Positions 39,406 through 46,663 are shown, numbered from the stretch's first letter. The stretch is DNA of 64,000 nucleotides from Anaerobacterium chartisolvens (GCF_003337415.1 NZ_QPJT01000001.1:62001-126000); one strand, 5' to 3'. Made by a program: numbers and translations. Notes: generated by a model from the sequence alone, not told the origin.

Positions 39406-40287
39406 CTATGCCAGTTTTGTATTGAAGTCCTCGAATCGTTCGCAGGTTCTCCAAACCCATTTATTGTTGACCCACCGCTGCAGGTGCCTAATTTGCTTAG
39501 GTGCCTCAGTCTTGTTGTAAACCATTACGTATGGGTCGTACCCCAGCTCCCTTAACCGGTATATCCTGTATAAGTCCTCTTCGAGTGTGCTGTTGTAGTT
39601 GGTAAGGACGTAAACCCCGAGTTTCCTCTCGTTTAGCCCGGAAAGCTTCTTGAAATGCCAAAGCATATACGGGGTTATATTGTCCTCCACGCTGTCCCAT
39701 GCAAAGTGGAGCATGTTTATTTTTATTTCGCTTATCAGCTTTGCGTTATCCGGATTTAGCAGCCTTGCGTCCAGCCCCTGTGTAAAGTCAATCTTTGCCC
39801 TGCTATTTATGAGCTGCTTCAATAGTTTTTCATGCTCGGTGCAGGCTAGGAGGTTAGGATCGAGGAGCTTAATTGTTTTTTGCCCCGTCCAAAACTCGGA
39901 AAGGTCTGCTACTTGCTTCGAGCATAATCCTTCTTTTTCAGACACAATGCAGAAGCCGCAGTTTCTTGGACAGCCGCGCGTAAGAAATCCATATGCTTCT
40001 TTGTACATAGGGTATAGGGAGTAGTCTGGCATAATATGCTCTACCTCTTCCGGGAGCTTGCCTTTCAGGTTATATCCGGTACCACCTTCAATAATTTGAT
40101 CTGCTTGTATTACCGTATTTATATCAGGAGCGAAGTCGAATACCTTGCTTTTGTAGACAATGTCATATTTGTTGAGAGCCATCCACCATTCAACGGTATC
40201 CCCCCGGCTTTTATGCCAAGCTGATAATTTCATAATTGGTAGGTTCGGGAAGTTATGCCCGTCAACATCTATTAACCCTATTTTCAT
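39406..40287 (-). CDS. Phage radical SAM protein of B12-binding-related type
   Basis: 293 residues. The radical SAM motif is CPRNCGFC at about residue 106-113 (TRGCPRNCGFCIV); the preceding part (MKIGLIDVDGHNFPNLPIMKLSAWHKSRGDTVEWW) resembles a shortened B12-binding domain. The middle (DFTQGLDARLLNPDNAKLISEIKINMLHFAWD) and PYVMVYNKTEAPKQIRHLQRWVNN are typical for this phage group. Unlike the maturase at 4810-6102 it has no SPASM cysteines and no peptide substrate nearby. Likely a nucleotide or tRNA/DNA base modification enzyme; exact reaction unknown. Confidence 0.82.
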   Translation of the reverse strand: MKIGLIDVDGHNFPNLPIMKLSAWHKSRGDTVEWWMALNKYDIVYKSKVFDFAPDINTVIQADQIIEGGTGYNLKGKLPEEVEHIMPDYSLYPMYKEAYGFLTRGCPRNCGFCIVSEKEGLCSKQVADLSEFWTGQKTIKLLDPNLLACTEHEKLLKQLINSRAKIDFTQGLDARLLNPDNAKLISEIKINMLHFAWDSVEDNITPYMLWHFKKLSGLNERKLGVYVLTNYNSTLEEDLYRIYRLRELGYDPYVMVYNKTEAPKQIRHLQRWVNNKWVWRTCERFEDFNTKLA

Positions 40288-40319
40288 GCTTCCTCCTTCG
40301 CTTGTTGCGGCTATCAGTT

Positions 40320-41084
40320 TTAAATCTGTAATTTCCGCATCCTGATGTATAGATGCGTGCCTGCCGTTATGTCGTTGACTTGGGATATGCAGTCATTGAG
40401 GATGTAGCCAGGGTACAGTCTTTCGAAGAGCTGCCTGTCATCGGGAGTCCTTGCCAATACCTCAACCTTGCGCTTGCTGTATTTATGGTTGTTTATTTTA
40501 ACAGTAGGCTGGTCAAGGTTTTTGGACTGTACCCACCTCTTTGAGCCTTGGGGATCTTTTGTTATGTACCGGGCTAATCCTTCATATCCATATTCGTCTG
40601 CCTTTAGCCTATCCGCATTCGCCCGGCCCTTCCCCCAAAGCTGCTCTGCTGCATCCCGGTCCATGCTTGACATTATTACATGGTGGTGCATCCTGACCGG
40701 GGGCTCCTTGCCTTCTCTTCCCCCTGAAGCTTTTTCCTTGTACTCAAATACTGCTATGTATTTCAGGGAAGGAAGATTGTTTTTCTTGCGGTAGTGCTTT
40801 ACCCTCCGGATATAATTGGCTATGTCTTTTCTTGCCTCTTCCTCGGACCTGGGGAGTTCCTCACTTGTATATGTAAGATGCACCGCCAGATCCTTATCCG
40901 TAAAATTTGTATTGATTAACCTGATAAGATGTTTTTTTGCGTTCTTATCGTTCAGGTTTTTTTGCTTCAGGGTAGAAGCTTTTTCTTTTTTCCCCCGAGG
41001 CTGTTTTTTTTGCTTAGGGGATATTGGGTATATTTCAACTTCTAACATTTGTCCGCTATAGATTCTTTTTTCTCGATACGGCAT
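40320..41084 (-). CDS. HUH-type replication endonuclease (Rep)
   Basis: 254 residues. VRMHHHVIMS (about residues 133-142) gives the His-hydrophobic-His metal motif, and EGLARYITKDPQ (about 169-180) the catalytic Tyr motif with a downstream Lys; LAVHLTYTSEELPRSEEEARKDIANYIRRVKHY is motif 1-like. Nicks one strand at an origin to start rolling-circle replication. Inverted repeats at 41181-41277 directly upstream are candidate origin structures. Together with ParA/ParB the block looks plasmid-derived. Confidence 0.82.
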   Translation of the reverse strand: MPYREKRIYSGQMLEVEIYPISPKQKKQPRGKKEKASTLKQKNLNDKNAKKHLIRLINTNFTDKDLAVHLTYTSEELPRSEEEARKDIANYIRRVKHYRKKNNLPSLKYIAVFEYKEKASGGREGKEPPVRMHHHVIMSSMDRDAAEQLWGKGRANADRLKADEYGYEGLARYITKDPQGSKRWVQSKNLDQPTVKINNHKYSKRKVEVLARTPDDRQLFERLYPGYILNDCISQVNDITAGTHLYIRMRKLQI

Positions 41085-41180
41085 TGGGCATTGTCCCCTT
41101 CGGATTCTTTATCCTTCTCTATTAAATTGTCTAAGAACAATTGTTTGCCTATTTTATTTGGAGGGTATGGTTGATAAGAT

Positions 41181-41223
41181 AATACCTATTACAAGTCCTC
41201 AAGCCCCCTTAAAAATAGGTATT
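41181..41223. repeat. Inverted repeat upstream of Rep, possible origin element or terminator
   Basis: AATACCTATT (41181-41190) and AATAGGTATT (41214-41223), separated by 23 bases and followed by TTTTT on the plus side. Could be a hairpin recognised by Rep or a weak plus-strand terminator. Confidence 0.45.
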
Positions 41224-41230
41224 TTTTTGA

Positions 41231-41277
41231 CTTTGCCTCTGCCGTATGTTAAAATATTGCTATAGGCAGAGACAAAG
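41231..41277. repeat. Long-stem inverted repeat upstream of Rep, candidate nick-site hairpin
   Basis: CTTTG-C-CTCTGCC (41231-41243) pairs with GGCAGAG-A-CAAAG (41265-41277): 12 pairs and one mismatch. The 21-base A/T-rich loop (gtatgttaaaatattgctata) is suited to melting and nicking. Lies in the 250-base gap between Rep and the next gene, in which I see no coding frame. Confidence 0.5.
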
Positions 41278-41335
41278 CCTTGTTGTTAGGAGCGCATTAC
41301 TGTTTCCTTGAGTCGGTTGTTAGTAATGTGCTTTT

Positions 41336-41614
41336 TTATGCCATTTTCTTGGCCGGGACCTCCTTTCTTGCTTCCGGAAGGGCTGCTGCTGCGGTTTTTT
41401 CTTGAGAGTTTTCCATGTCCTTCCTGTATGTACAGCGCGTCAGGCTGAACTCTTTGGATGCGGCCATGTTGTAAAACTCGCAGTTGCCCCAGTAGCAATG
41501 GTGCATACATACCGGCGCGGAGTGTTGGGGGCAGTGGACCCATTCAGTGTTAATGTCCGGGGTGGAGCCGCATATGGGGCAGCTCATTTTTGGGGGCTTC
41601 TTTTTCTTGTACAT
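41336..41614 (-). CDS. Small zinc-binding protein (92 aa)
   Basis: MYKKKKPPKMSCPICGSTPDINTEW then HCPQHSAPVCMHHCYWGNCEFY: Cys and His pairs for one or two zinc ions in the first 50 residues, then a flexible basic tail. It overlaps a rival frame at 41286-41543, which has no zinc logic and no ribosome binding site. Probably a DNA-binding or single-strand-binding helper. Confidence 0.65.
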   Translation of the reverse strand: MYKKKKPPKMSCPICGSTPDINTEWVHCPQHSAPVCMHHCYWGNCEFYNMAASKEFSLTRCTYRKDMENSQEKTAAAALPEARKEVPAKKMA

Positions 41615-41623
41615 GCTGCCTCC

Positions 41624-42100
41624 TTAATAAGACGCACTATAAAGCGGGCCTCTGTTGTTGTAGCACGGGTACAGGAGCTTGACGGCCTCGAACATCCAGT
41701 TCATTAACTCGTTGCCAAACAGGTTGTATGGGGTATAGTCGCTCGGGTAGTCGATAGGCTCACCCCCTAAGTCTCCACAAAATCCGTTGTAGAGGTTAAA
41801 GGCTAATTTCGTAACCTTTGCGCTTGTGCCGGTTTGCCACGGCCTATTAAGTCCGTCGAAGTCAATGGCGTTATCTGCAAAATCATAAAGACTATTAATG
41901 TTGTTCCGGGTTTCGGCTGTGAGCCCGAGGGCGTAAAACAGGGCTTTGCGGTATGGATCGCTAAAGCTGTTGGTTTTCTGGATATTCATTATGTAGAATT
42001 CCCGGTGGGCATCGTTCATGAATAGAGCCTCCGCACACAGCTTGTCGTTTGCGGTTTTGAGCGAGTCTTTGATTTGGCTTAAATGTTTCTCTGTGAACAT
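41624..42100 (-). CDS. DUF6075-type phage protein (158 aa)
   Basis: MFTEKHLSQIKDSLKTANDKL, then AHREFYIMNIQKTNSFSDPYRKALFYALGLTAETRNNINSLYDF and LAFNLYNGF ... SDYTPYNLFGNELMNWMFEAVKLLYP. This is a frequent Firmicute phage family without known function. AGGAGAG precedes the ATG. Part of the early operon. Confidence 0.75.
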   Translation of the reverse strand: MFTEKHLSQIKDSLKTANDKLCAEALFMNDAHREFYIMNIQKTNSFSDPYRKALFYALGLTAETRNNINSLYDFADNAIDFDGLNRPWQTGTSAKVTKLAFNLYNGFCGDLGGEPIDYPSDYTPYNLFGNELMNWMFEAVKLLYPCYNNRGPLYSASY

Positions 42101-42104
42101 AAAT

Positions 42105-42302
42105 TTATCTCTCCTTTTTTATTTTGGATTTTTTGTTTGACTTCTTGGAGGAGCCGCTACCTACAGCAGCTCTGTCCATGCGCTCACGGGCTGCTATTGT
42201 TTTTACCGTTGCGTCTCTGGCCCTGCATTCGGAGCAGTAACCAGTCGCGCAGAGCGTTCCGCATTTGCAATACTTGAATGGTCTTGCCACGCCTTTGGCC
42301 AT
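42105..42302 (-). CDS. Small cysteine protein with basic tail (65 aa)
   Basis: CKCGTLCATGYCSECRARDA gives five cysteines in a short zinc-like knuckle (residues 12-27), followed by a Lys/Ser-rich tail (SSKKSNKKSKIKKER). Four bases separate it from the next gene. Likely nucleic acid-binding; no named family. Confidence 0.65.
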   Translation of the reverse strand: MAKGVARPFKYCKCGTLCATGYCSECRARDATVKTIAARERMDRAAVGSGSSKKSNKKSKIKKER

Positions 42303-42327
42303 TGGGGGCCTCCTTTCTTGCTTTTGC

Positions 42328-42567
42328 TTACCGTTTCAATTCTTTCATGCATCCGGGGCATACGTTTTTGCCCTTAAAATCTATTACCTCCTTTGCTTCC
42401 CCGCAGAATATACATGCAGGCTCATATTTCTTGAGAATAATCGCGGGACCGTCAACGTAGATTGCCAGCGCGTCTTTCTCTGCAATGTCGAGTACCCTCC
42501 TGAGTTCTATGGGCAGTACCACCCTGCCCACCTCGTCAACTTTTCTTACAATACCAGTAGATTTCAT
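42328..42567 (-). CDS. AbrB-family transition regulator with zinc knuckle
   Basis: 79 residues: MKSTGIVRKVDEVGRVVLPIELRRVLDIAEKDALAIYVDG is the swapped-hairpin AbrB DNA-binding domain (GRVVLPIELR core); CIFCGEAKEVIDFKGKNVCPGCMKEL adds a CxxC...CxxC zinc site, as in many Clostridium AbrB homologues. Binds A/T-rich DNA; could link phage gene control to host growth phase. Strong ribosome binding site (GGAAG). Confidence 0.9.
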   Translation of the reverse strand: MKSTGIVRKVDEVGRVVLPIELRRVLDIAEKDALAIYVDGPAIILKKYEPACIFCGEAKEVIDFKGKNVCPGCMKELKR

Positions 42568-42707
42568 GCTTACATCTTCCTTTCGTTTTTTAGTTTTGGG
42601 TTATGATTAATTTGTGCAGACCTGAGTCCCGCTTCACCCCCCTGTACTATCTTCATGTGTCCTTGCCGATAGTGGTGCGGGGCTTGTCTTTTTGCTGATT
42701 AAAATTT

Positions 42708-42857
42708 TTACTTGTAGCTTAGAGCGATTTTTCTTTTAGTGAGAATTCCTAAAGTAGATTCAATTTTGCGTAGTCTTTCCTCGTTCTCCTCTTCAGTGAT
42801 GTCAGGGGGGATAATCTCAACCTCGATTTTCCCTATGTGTTTTTTAATAGACGTCAT
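42708..42857 (-). CDS. Hypothetical small protein (49 aa)
   Basis: ATG at 42857 with GAGGTGG upstream; the 49 codons encode MTSIKKHIGKIEVEIIPPDIT then an acidic helix and a basic tail (TKRKIALSYK). Unknown. The gap 42568-42707 on its downstream side shows no gene and no clear signal. Confidence 0.55.
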   Translation of the reverse strand: MTSIKKHIGKIEVEIIPPDITEEENEERLRKIESTLGILTKRKIALSYK

Positions 42858-42918
42858 ACAACCACCTCGCCATAACTATTACAATATATTAATATTGCAA
42901 AAGCTTGTTTACTAATTC

Positions 42919-43248
42919 CTATGCCCCTTTGTTGTCTACCTTTTGTTCGCTTGACAACAGTTTTGCAAGATATCCCTGTTCAAACCCATACAGGGCTTCT
43001 ATATTATGTATAATTACAGCGTTAGGAACCTTTCTCTCCCCCATTTCAATCTGTCTTAAATATACGGACGTAACTCCTATTTTTTTTGCTGCCGCGCGAA
43101 GACTTAGCCCTTTTTTTGCTCCTTTGCCTTTACTGTAGTTAACACGGGCGCACATCAATTTGTCTCGAAATGTGTCGCAGTCGCTAACATTTCTATTCGC
43201 AAACCTCTTAAATGTTTCTGTGCTAGTATATTTGCCTCCTCCTTGCAT
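42919..43248 (-). CDS. Cro-like XRE helix-turn-helix regulator
   Basis: 109 residues. Helix-turn-helix at about residues 49-75: GLSLRAAAKKIGVTSVYLRQIEMGERKVPN. First gene of the leftward (lytic) operon and divergent from the repressor, as Cro is. The ATG at 43248 has GGGGGGAG eight bases upstream. Its promoter region carries an 18-base palindrome next to the -10 box. Confidence 0.82.
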   Translation of the reverse strand: MQGGGKYTSTETFKRFANRNVSDCDTFRDKLMCARVNYSKGKGAKKGLSLRAAAKKIGVTSVYLRQIEMGERKVPNAVIIHNIEALYGFEQGYLAKLLSSEQKVDNKGA

Positions 43249-43284
43249 TTTACGGACTCCCCCCTCTTTGGTATTGATTAACTG

Positions 43285-43302
43285 TGTAAGCCTCTGCTTA
43301 CA
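43285..43302. promoter_or_regulatory. 18-bp palindromic operator at the Cro-like promoter
   Basis: TGTAAGC-CTCT-GCTTACA, a perfect 7+4+7 palindrome, adjoining the -10 hexamer of the leftward promoter. Typical size and position of a phage repressor/Cro operator. Which protein binds is not known. Confidence 0.7.
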
Positions 43303-43330
43303 TACTACTATATGACTTCTTTTTTCTCAA
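43302..43330 (-). promoter_or_regulatory. Leftward early promoter
   Basis: Minus-strand TTGAGA (43330-43325), 17-base spacer, TAGTAT (43307-43302), 54 bases before the Cro-like start codon. The palindrome at 43285-43302 overlaps its start point, so a bound repressor would block transcription. Confidence 0.65.
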
Positions 43331-43381
43331 CTCCGGCGAAGGTGTTTTTTGTGTTTTATTTTCCATTATGTGAAAAATCCG

Positions 43382-43409
43382 TTGACTTTTTCTTGTTATC
43401 TGCTATTAT
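43382..43409 (+). promoter_or_regulatory. Rightward lysogeny promoter
   Basis: TTGACT (43382-43387), 16-base spacer, TATTAT (43404-43409), about 25 bases before the repressor's ribosome binding site. Drives repressor, membrane protein and peptide precursor genes. Confidence 0.65.
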
Positions 43410-43450
43410 TAATATAAGCAGTAGTTAACACTGAACGGAGGTGAAATATT

Positions 43451-43879
43451 CTGGAAGAAGCAAGAAAACTTATAATACAATTAAGGGAACAAAAAGGCTG
43501 GAAACCAGCAGAATTAGCAAGAAGAGCAAAGCTTTCGGCGGCTGCAATATCTGATATTGAGTCTGGTAAAAAAACTCCGAGTTTGGATTCGATGCAAAAA
43601 ATCGTAAACGCTTTTGGCATAGACATGGGGGAATTTTTCTCCCGCAGCTCAGTGAGCAGCAAAGAATGCATGGGTAACGTAGATGATATAGACACTAGCA
43701 TAGACACTAGTATAGATAACGAGATAATTGATTGGGTGACTCGGCCCGAAAGCAAGCCCTACATAGTGTTTGCTTATAATTTATTTAAAGAAATCCCCAC
43801 GCATTTATTGAAAAGAGTTAAGTTTTCGATAGACCTGCAAGGATTGGATTTTAATAACAATGGAGGTTTTAAAAAATGA
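43451..43879 (+). CDS. XRE-family phage repressor with non-AUG start (142 aa)
   Basis: The N-terminal helix-turn-helix reads LIIQLREQKGWKPAELARRAKLSAAAISDIESGKKTPSLDSMQKIV, a standard XRE domain, so the frame must start upstream of the first ATG/TTG options at 43583. The only starts near CGGAGGTG are ATT (43448) and CTG (43451); an in-frame TGA lies just before. The C-terminal 60 residues (DTSIDTSIDNEIIDW, then FKEIPTHLLKRVKFSIDL) are not of the LexA protease type, so induction is not by RecA cleavage. Its stop overlaps the membrane protein start (ATGA), which suggests the two act together. Likely lysogeny repressor. Confidence 0.85.
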   Translation: MEEARKLIIQLREQKGWKPAELARRAKLSAAAISDIESGKKTPSLDSMQKIVNAFGIDMGEFFSRSSVSSKECMGNVDDIDTSIDTSIDNEIIDWVTRPESKPYIVFAYNLFKEIPTHLLKRVKFSIDLQGLDFNNNGGFKK

Positions 43880-44742
43880 ATGTGATAGACTATATTTTAA
43901 GGATATCAATAATTTCTGTGCCAGAGCAGATATTTTTGGTGCTTATGTTTGTGAGATTTTTAAAAGCATATAATCTTTTCAACAATAAGGGAGGGTTATT
44001 TTTATGGGCTATATTAGTACCAAGCTTGATTTCGAACACATTAAGGCTTTTCCCCAGCATGGACAGTAGCATAATAATCATACTGGGTGTTATAATTAAT
44101 ACCGTCATCATATCTTTGATGGCTAAAGTTTCATGGAAAAACGGGGTTATGTCAGTTTTATTTGGGACTGTATTATTCGCATCCTCAGAACTGCTATGCG
44201 TAAATATTATAATATATTCATCAAGGCTAACTCTAGCAAGCATAAATTCAAACATATTGATGGCCGCGCTCGCGACAATCCCTGAAAGAATAGTGCAATA
44301 CTTTTTTGCATATATGGCATATGTAAAATGGAGAGGCCATGAAATAAAGACCACGCAAGGCGTTATAACTGTAGATGTTTTTGATGTAATATGGAGTTGC
44401 ACAAAGAACAAGGTTCTTACCGTGTCAATATTGTCTTTTAATACCATATTTGTAATCATTGCTGGCAAGTTTATTATGTTCGACAAAATACTCGCGGGTA
44501 CGCCTCCCGTGTACGCACTTTTAGTATGTATTGCACTTTTTACTATCCCTTTTCTTACAGCATTACTTCTTTATGAGATATCTCGTCGCATATATTGCAA
44601 CAACATAATATACTTGTCGCATTTTTCTGATGACATAAAAAACCACGCCGAATCACTATTGTCCAAAGCTATAGCAGAAGGGGCTTCAGACGGCCTAGTA
44701 GATGATATAAAAAAAATTATTCAAAAAGCCGACTTTACATAG
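43876..44742 (+). CDS. Seven-helix membrane protein resembling the AgrC sensor half, no kinase
   Basis: 288 residues. Hydrophobic segments near residues 10-30, 41-58, 65-84, 91-113, 126-150, 182-203 and 211-235, then a 50-residue cytoplasmic tail (SHFSDDIKNHAESLLSKA). The start NVIDYILRISIISVPEQIFLVLMF is like the N-terminus of clostridial AgrC-type peptide receptors. After the last helix there is no histidine kinase: no DHp His box, no N or G boxes. Coupled by ATGA to the repressor and followed by an AgrD-like peptide gene, it is best explained as a peptide receptor that acts on the repressor directly. It could instead be a plain membrane anchor; the receptor role is inference. Confidence 0.75.
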   Translation: MNVIDYILRISIISVPEQIFLVLMFVRFLKAYNLFNNKGGLFLWAILVPSLISNTLRLFPSMDSSIIIILGVIINTVIISLMAKVSWKNGVMSVLFGTVLFASSELLCVNIIIYSSRLTLASINSNILMAALATIPERIVQYFFAYMAYVKWRGHEIKTTQGVITVDVFDVIWSCTKNKVLTVSILSFNTIFVIIAGKFIMFDKILAGTPPVYALLVCIALFTIPFLTALLLYEISRRIYCNNIIYLSHFSDDIKNHAESLLSKAIAEGASDGLVDDIKKIIQKADFT

Positions 44743-44786
44743 ATTTGGCAGAGCGTGTGGTGTATACTTTTACTGGGGGTGATTGT

Positions 44787-44969
44787 GTGAAACTTAAAAA
44801 GGAGCTTGGGTTCAAAGTTAAAGGTAAAATGGCCTACCGTCTTAATGCACTAATTATTTGTTCTAGCTTCCTAATTTTAATTGCAACTGTAGTAGCATCT
44901 TCGGCAAGCTGGTGGGCTTTTTATCAGCCAAAACTGCCTAAGTCAATATCCGGTAAAGGACGTAATTAA
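44787..44969 (+). CDS. AgrD-like cyclic autoinducer peptide precursor
   Basis: 60 residues from a GTG with GGGGGTGA upstream; an internal ATG would give 46 residues, the usual AgrD length. Order of parts: basic N-terminus, amphipathic/hydrophobic helix (LNALIICSSFLILIATVVA), peptide core around SSASWWAFYQP and a C-terminal charged tail PKLPKSISGKGRN. The YQPKLPKS block is typical of clostridial AgrD. The conserved ring Cys is replaced by Ser41, so a lactone rather than a thiolactone would form, as in some staphylococci. No AgrB protease is encoded nearby; processing would need the host's AgrB. Two bases after the membrane gene stop if the longer frame is used; clearly the same operon. Confidence 0.82.
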   Translation: MKLKKELGFKVKGKMAYRLNALIICSSFLILIATVVASSASWWAFYQPKLPKSISGKGRN

Positions 44970-45097
44970 CCAGCAGATGATAGAAAGAGGGGGCAACCCA
45001 ATGGAGGAAATCGCCCCTTAAAAATGTAACGTAGATATTATTATAATATTACTTAAATTTGCTTTTGTCAAGATAAATCGACTATATTCGACATAAG

Positions 45098-45113
45098 GTG
45101 AGTGAGTGAGTGA
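45098..45113 (+). repeat. (GTGA)4 tetranucleotide repeat at the integrase start
   Basis: Four GTGA units lie between AAGG and the GTG start codon (45110). Loss or gain of a unit would change the spacing between ribosome binding site and start by four bases. Could make integrase translation variable; not shown to vary. Confidence 0.5.
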
Positions 45114-46663
45114 AAATTGATATTTATTTGAGGAAATCCCGTGCAGACGAGGAATTGGAAAAAAAGCTCGGCGAAGGTGAAACGCTTGCAAGGCACAGGA
45201 GGGCTTTATTAAAAATCGTAAAAGAGCGCGGCTACTTTGTTGCAAACATACATGAGGAATTAGTGTCGGGAGAGGAATTATTTTTTCGCCCCGCAATGTT
45301 GGAACTTCTTAAGGATGTCGAACAAAAACAGTGTGAGGCCGTACTTGTTATGGACATACAGCGGCTAGGCCGTGGCGATATGGAAGAGCAGGGTATTATA
45401 CTCAAGACCTTTAAAAGGGCCGGGGTAAAGATAATAACCCCCAAAAAAACATACGACCTCAACGATGAATTTGACGAGGAGTACAGCGAATTTGAAGCAT
45501 TCATGAGCCGCAAGGAATATAAAATGATTAACCGACGTATGCAAGGGGGCAGAATTCGCTCTGTTGAAGAGGGTAATTACATTGCAACCAGGCCTCCATA
45601 CGGGTATGATGTAACCAAGATAAATAAAAACACCAGAACTTTAGTTCCTAACCCTGAGCAATCGGAGGTTATCAGGATGCTTTTTGACTGGTATGTCAAT
45701 AAGCATATGGGCTGTAGTAAAATTGCATCAGAGCTTAACTTGCTTGGTATAAAGTCTTATACCGGGGGCAAATGGGAAAGGACAACTATTTCAAATTTTC
45801 TCAAAAATCCAGTATATATAGGAAAAGTAGTCTGGAAGAAAAAATGCATTCGCAAATCAAAATCCCCTGACAAAAAGAAGGATACTTATACTCGCAATAA
45901 GAGCGATTGGATCGTGTCTGACGGGAAGCACGTGCCTATAGTTGAACAGGAATTATACGATAAGGCCCAAGATATTCTGGCAAGTCGGTACCATGTTCCT
46001 TACCAGCTTGTAAACGGTATAGTTAATCCTCTGGCTGGACTTGTAATATGTGGGGTATGCGGTAGCAAAATGAAACGTAGGCCGTACGGGGACAGTGCCC
46101 CACATTTAGTGTGCGAGAGCAAATGTGGTGTAAAAAGTAATAAATTCGAGTCTGTTGAAAATGCGGTTATTGCAATACTACAGGAATATATGTCTGGTAT
46201 CAAAACATCCGCGCTAGAGGAGGCAGTTAGAGAAAAAACAGACCTTAGGCCACTCGAAAACAATAAGTCATTGTTGGAGAAGGAGCTTAAGACGCTTGAG
46301 ACACAGAGGCTGCGGACGTTTGATTTATTGGAACAAGGAGTATATGACTCCGCGACTTTTGCGGAACGCTCAAACTATATCTCACTGAGAACAACGGAAG
46401 TCCAAACTGCCATAAATGCGTGCGACGATGAAATGGAAAAACTCCAACAGCAACAAAATGTTGCCGGGCAATTCCAGGAAATACAGAATGTTTTAGATGT
46501 ATACCCTGGTCTGCAAGAGCCAAAAGAAAAAAATATCCTTCTTAAAGACATCATAGAGAAAATAGTGTATTACAAAGAAAAGGGCTGGAAATCAGATGAA
46601 TTTAATTTAAAGGTATTTCCTAAAGCCTTGTCCCGCCCGCTTTCTGCAAAACGTACAACATGA
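45110..46663 (+). CDS. Large serine integrase
   Basis: 517 residues. Catalytic domain residues 1-150: IYLRKSRADEE with the nucleophile Ser9, VMDIQRLGRG and the helix ending EAFMSRKEYKMINRRMQGGR. Recombinase domain follows (NYIATRPPYGYDV, MGCSKIASELNLLGIKSYTGGKWERTTISNFLKNPVYIGKVVW), then a zinc ribbon (CGVCGSKMKRRPYG ... CESKCGVKS) and a coiled coil (LLEKELKTLETQRL) that directs attB x attP versus attL x attR synapsis. The gene ends at the prophage-host junction. No excision factor (RDF) was recognised; one of the small unknown genes may be it. Confidence 0.95.
   Translation: MKIDIYLRKSRADEELEKKLGEGETLARHRRALLKIVKERGYFVANIHEELVSGEELFFRPAMLELLKDVEQKQCEAVLVMDIQRLGRGDMEEQGIILKTFKRAGVKIITPKKTYDLNDEFDEEYSEFEAFMSRKEYKMINRRMQGGRIRSVEEGNYIATRPPYGYDVTKINKNTRTLVPNPEQSEVIRMLFDWYVNKHMGCSKIASELNLLGIKSYTGGKWERTTISNFLKNPVYIGKVVWKKKCIRKSKSPDKKKDTYTRNKSDWIVSDGKHVPIVEQELYDKAQDILASRYHVPYQLVNGIVNPLAGLVICGVCGSKMKRRPYGDSAPHLVCESKCGVKSNKFESVENAVIAILQEYMSGIKTSALEEAVREKTDLRPLENNKSLLEKELKTLETQRLRTFDLLEQGVYDSATFAERSNYISLRTTEVQTAINACDDEMEKLQQQQNVAGQFQEIQNVLDVYPGLQEPKEKNILLKDIIEKIVYYKEKGWKSDEFNLKVFPKALSRPLSAKRTT

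Noticed and set aside
41286-41543. 85-codon minus frame overlapping the zinc protein at 41336-41614
   Set aside because: Proline/glycine-rich without any motif; the competing frame has ordered Cys/His pairs.
43996-44486. Minus-strand 198-codon hydrophobic frame opposite the membrane protein
   Set aside because: Antisense of membrane-helix codons often gives open hydrophobic frames; no start signal, and the plus frame is coupled to the repressor.
44975-45030. Hairpin GGGGGC...GCCCC after the AgrD-like gene as terminator
   Set aside because: Loop is long and no U-tract follows on the plus strand; too weak to call.
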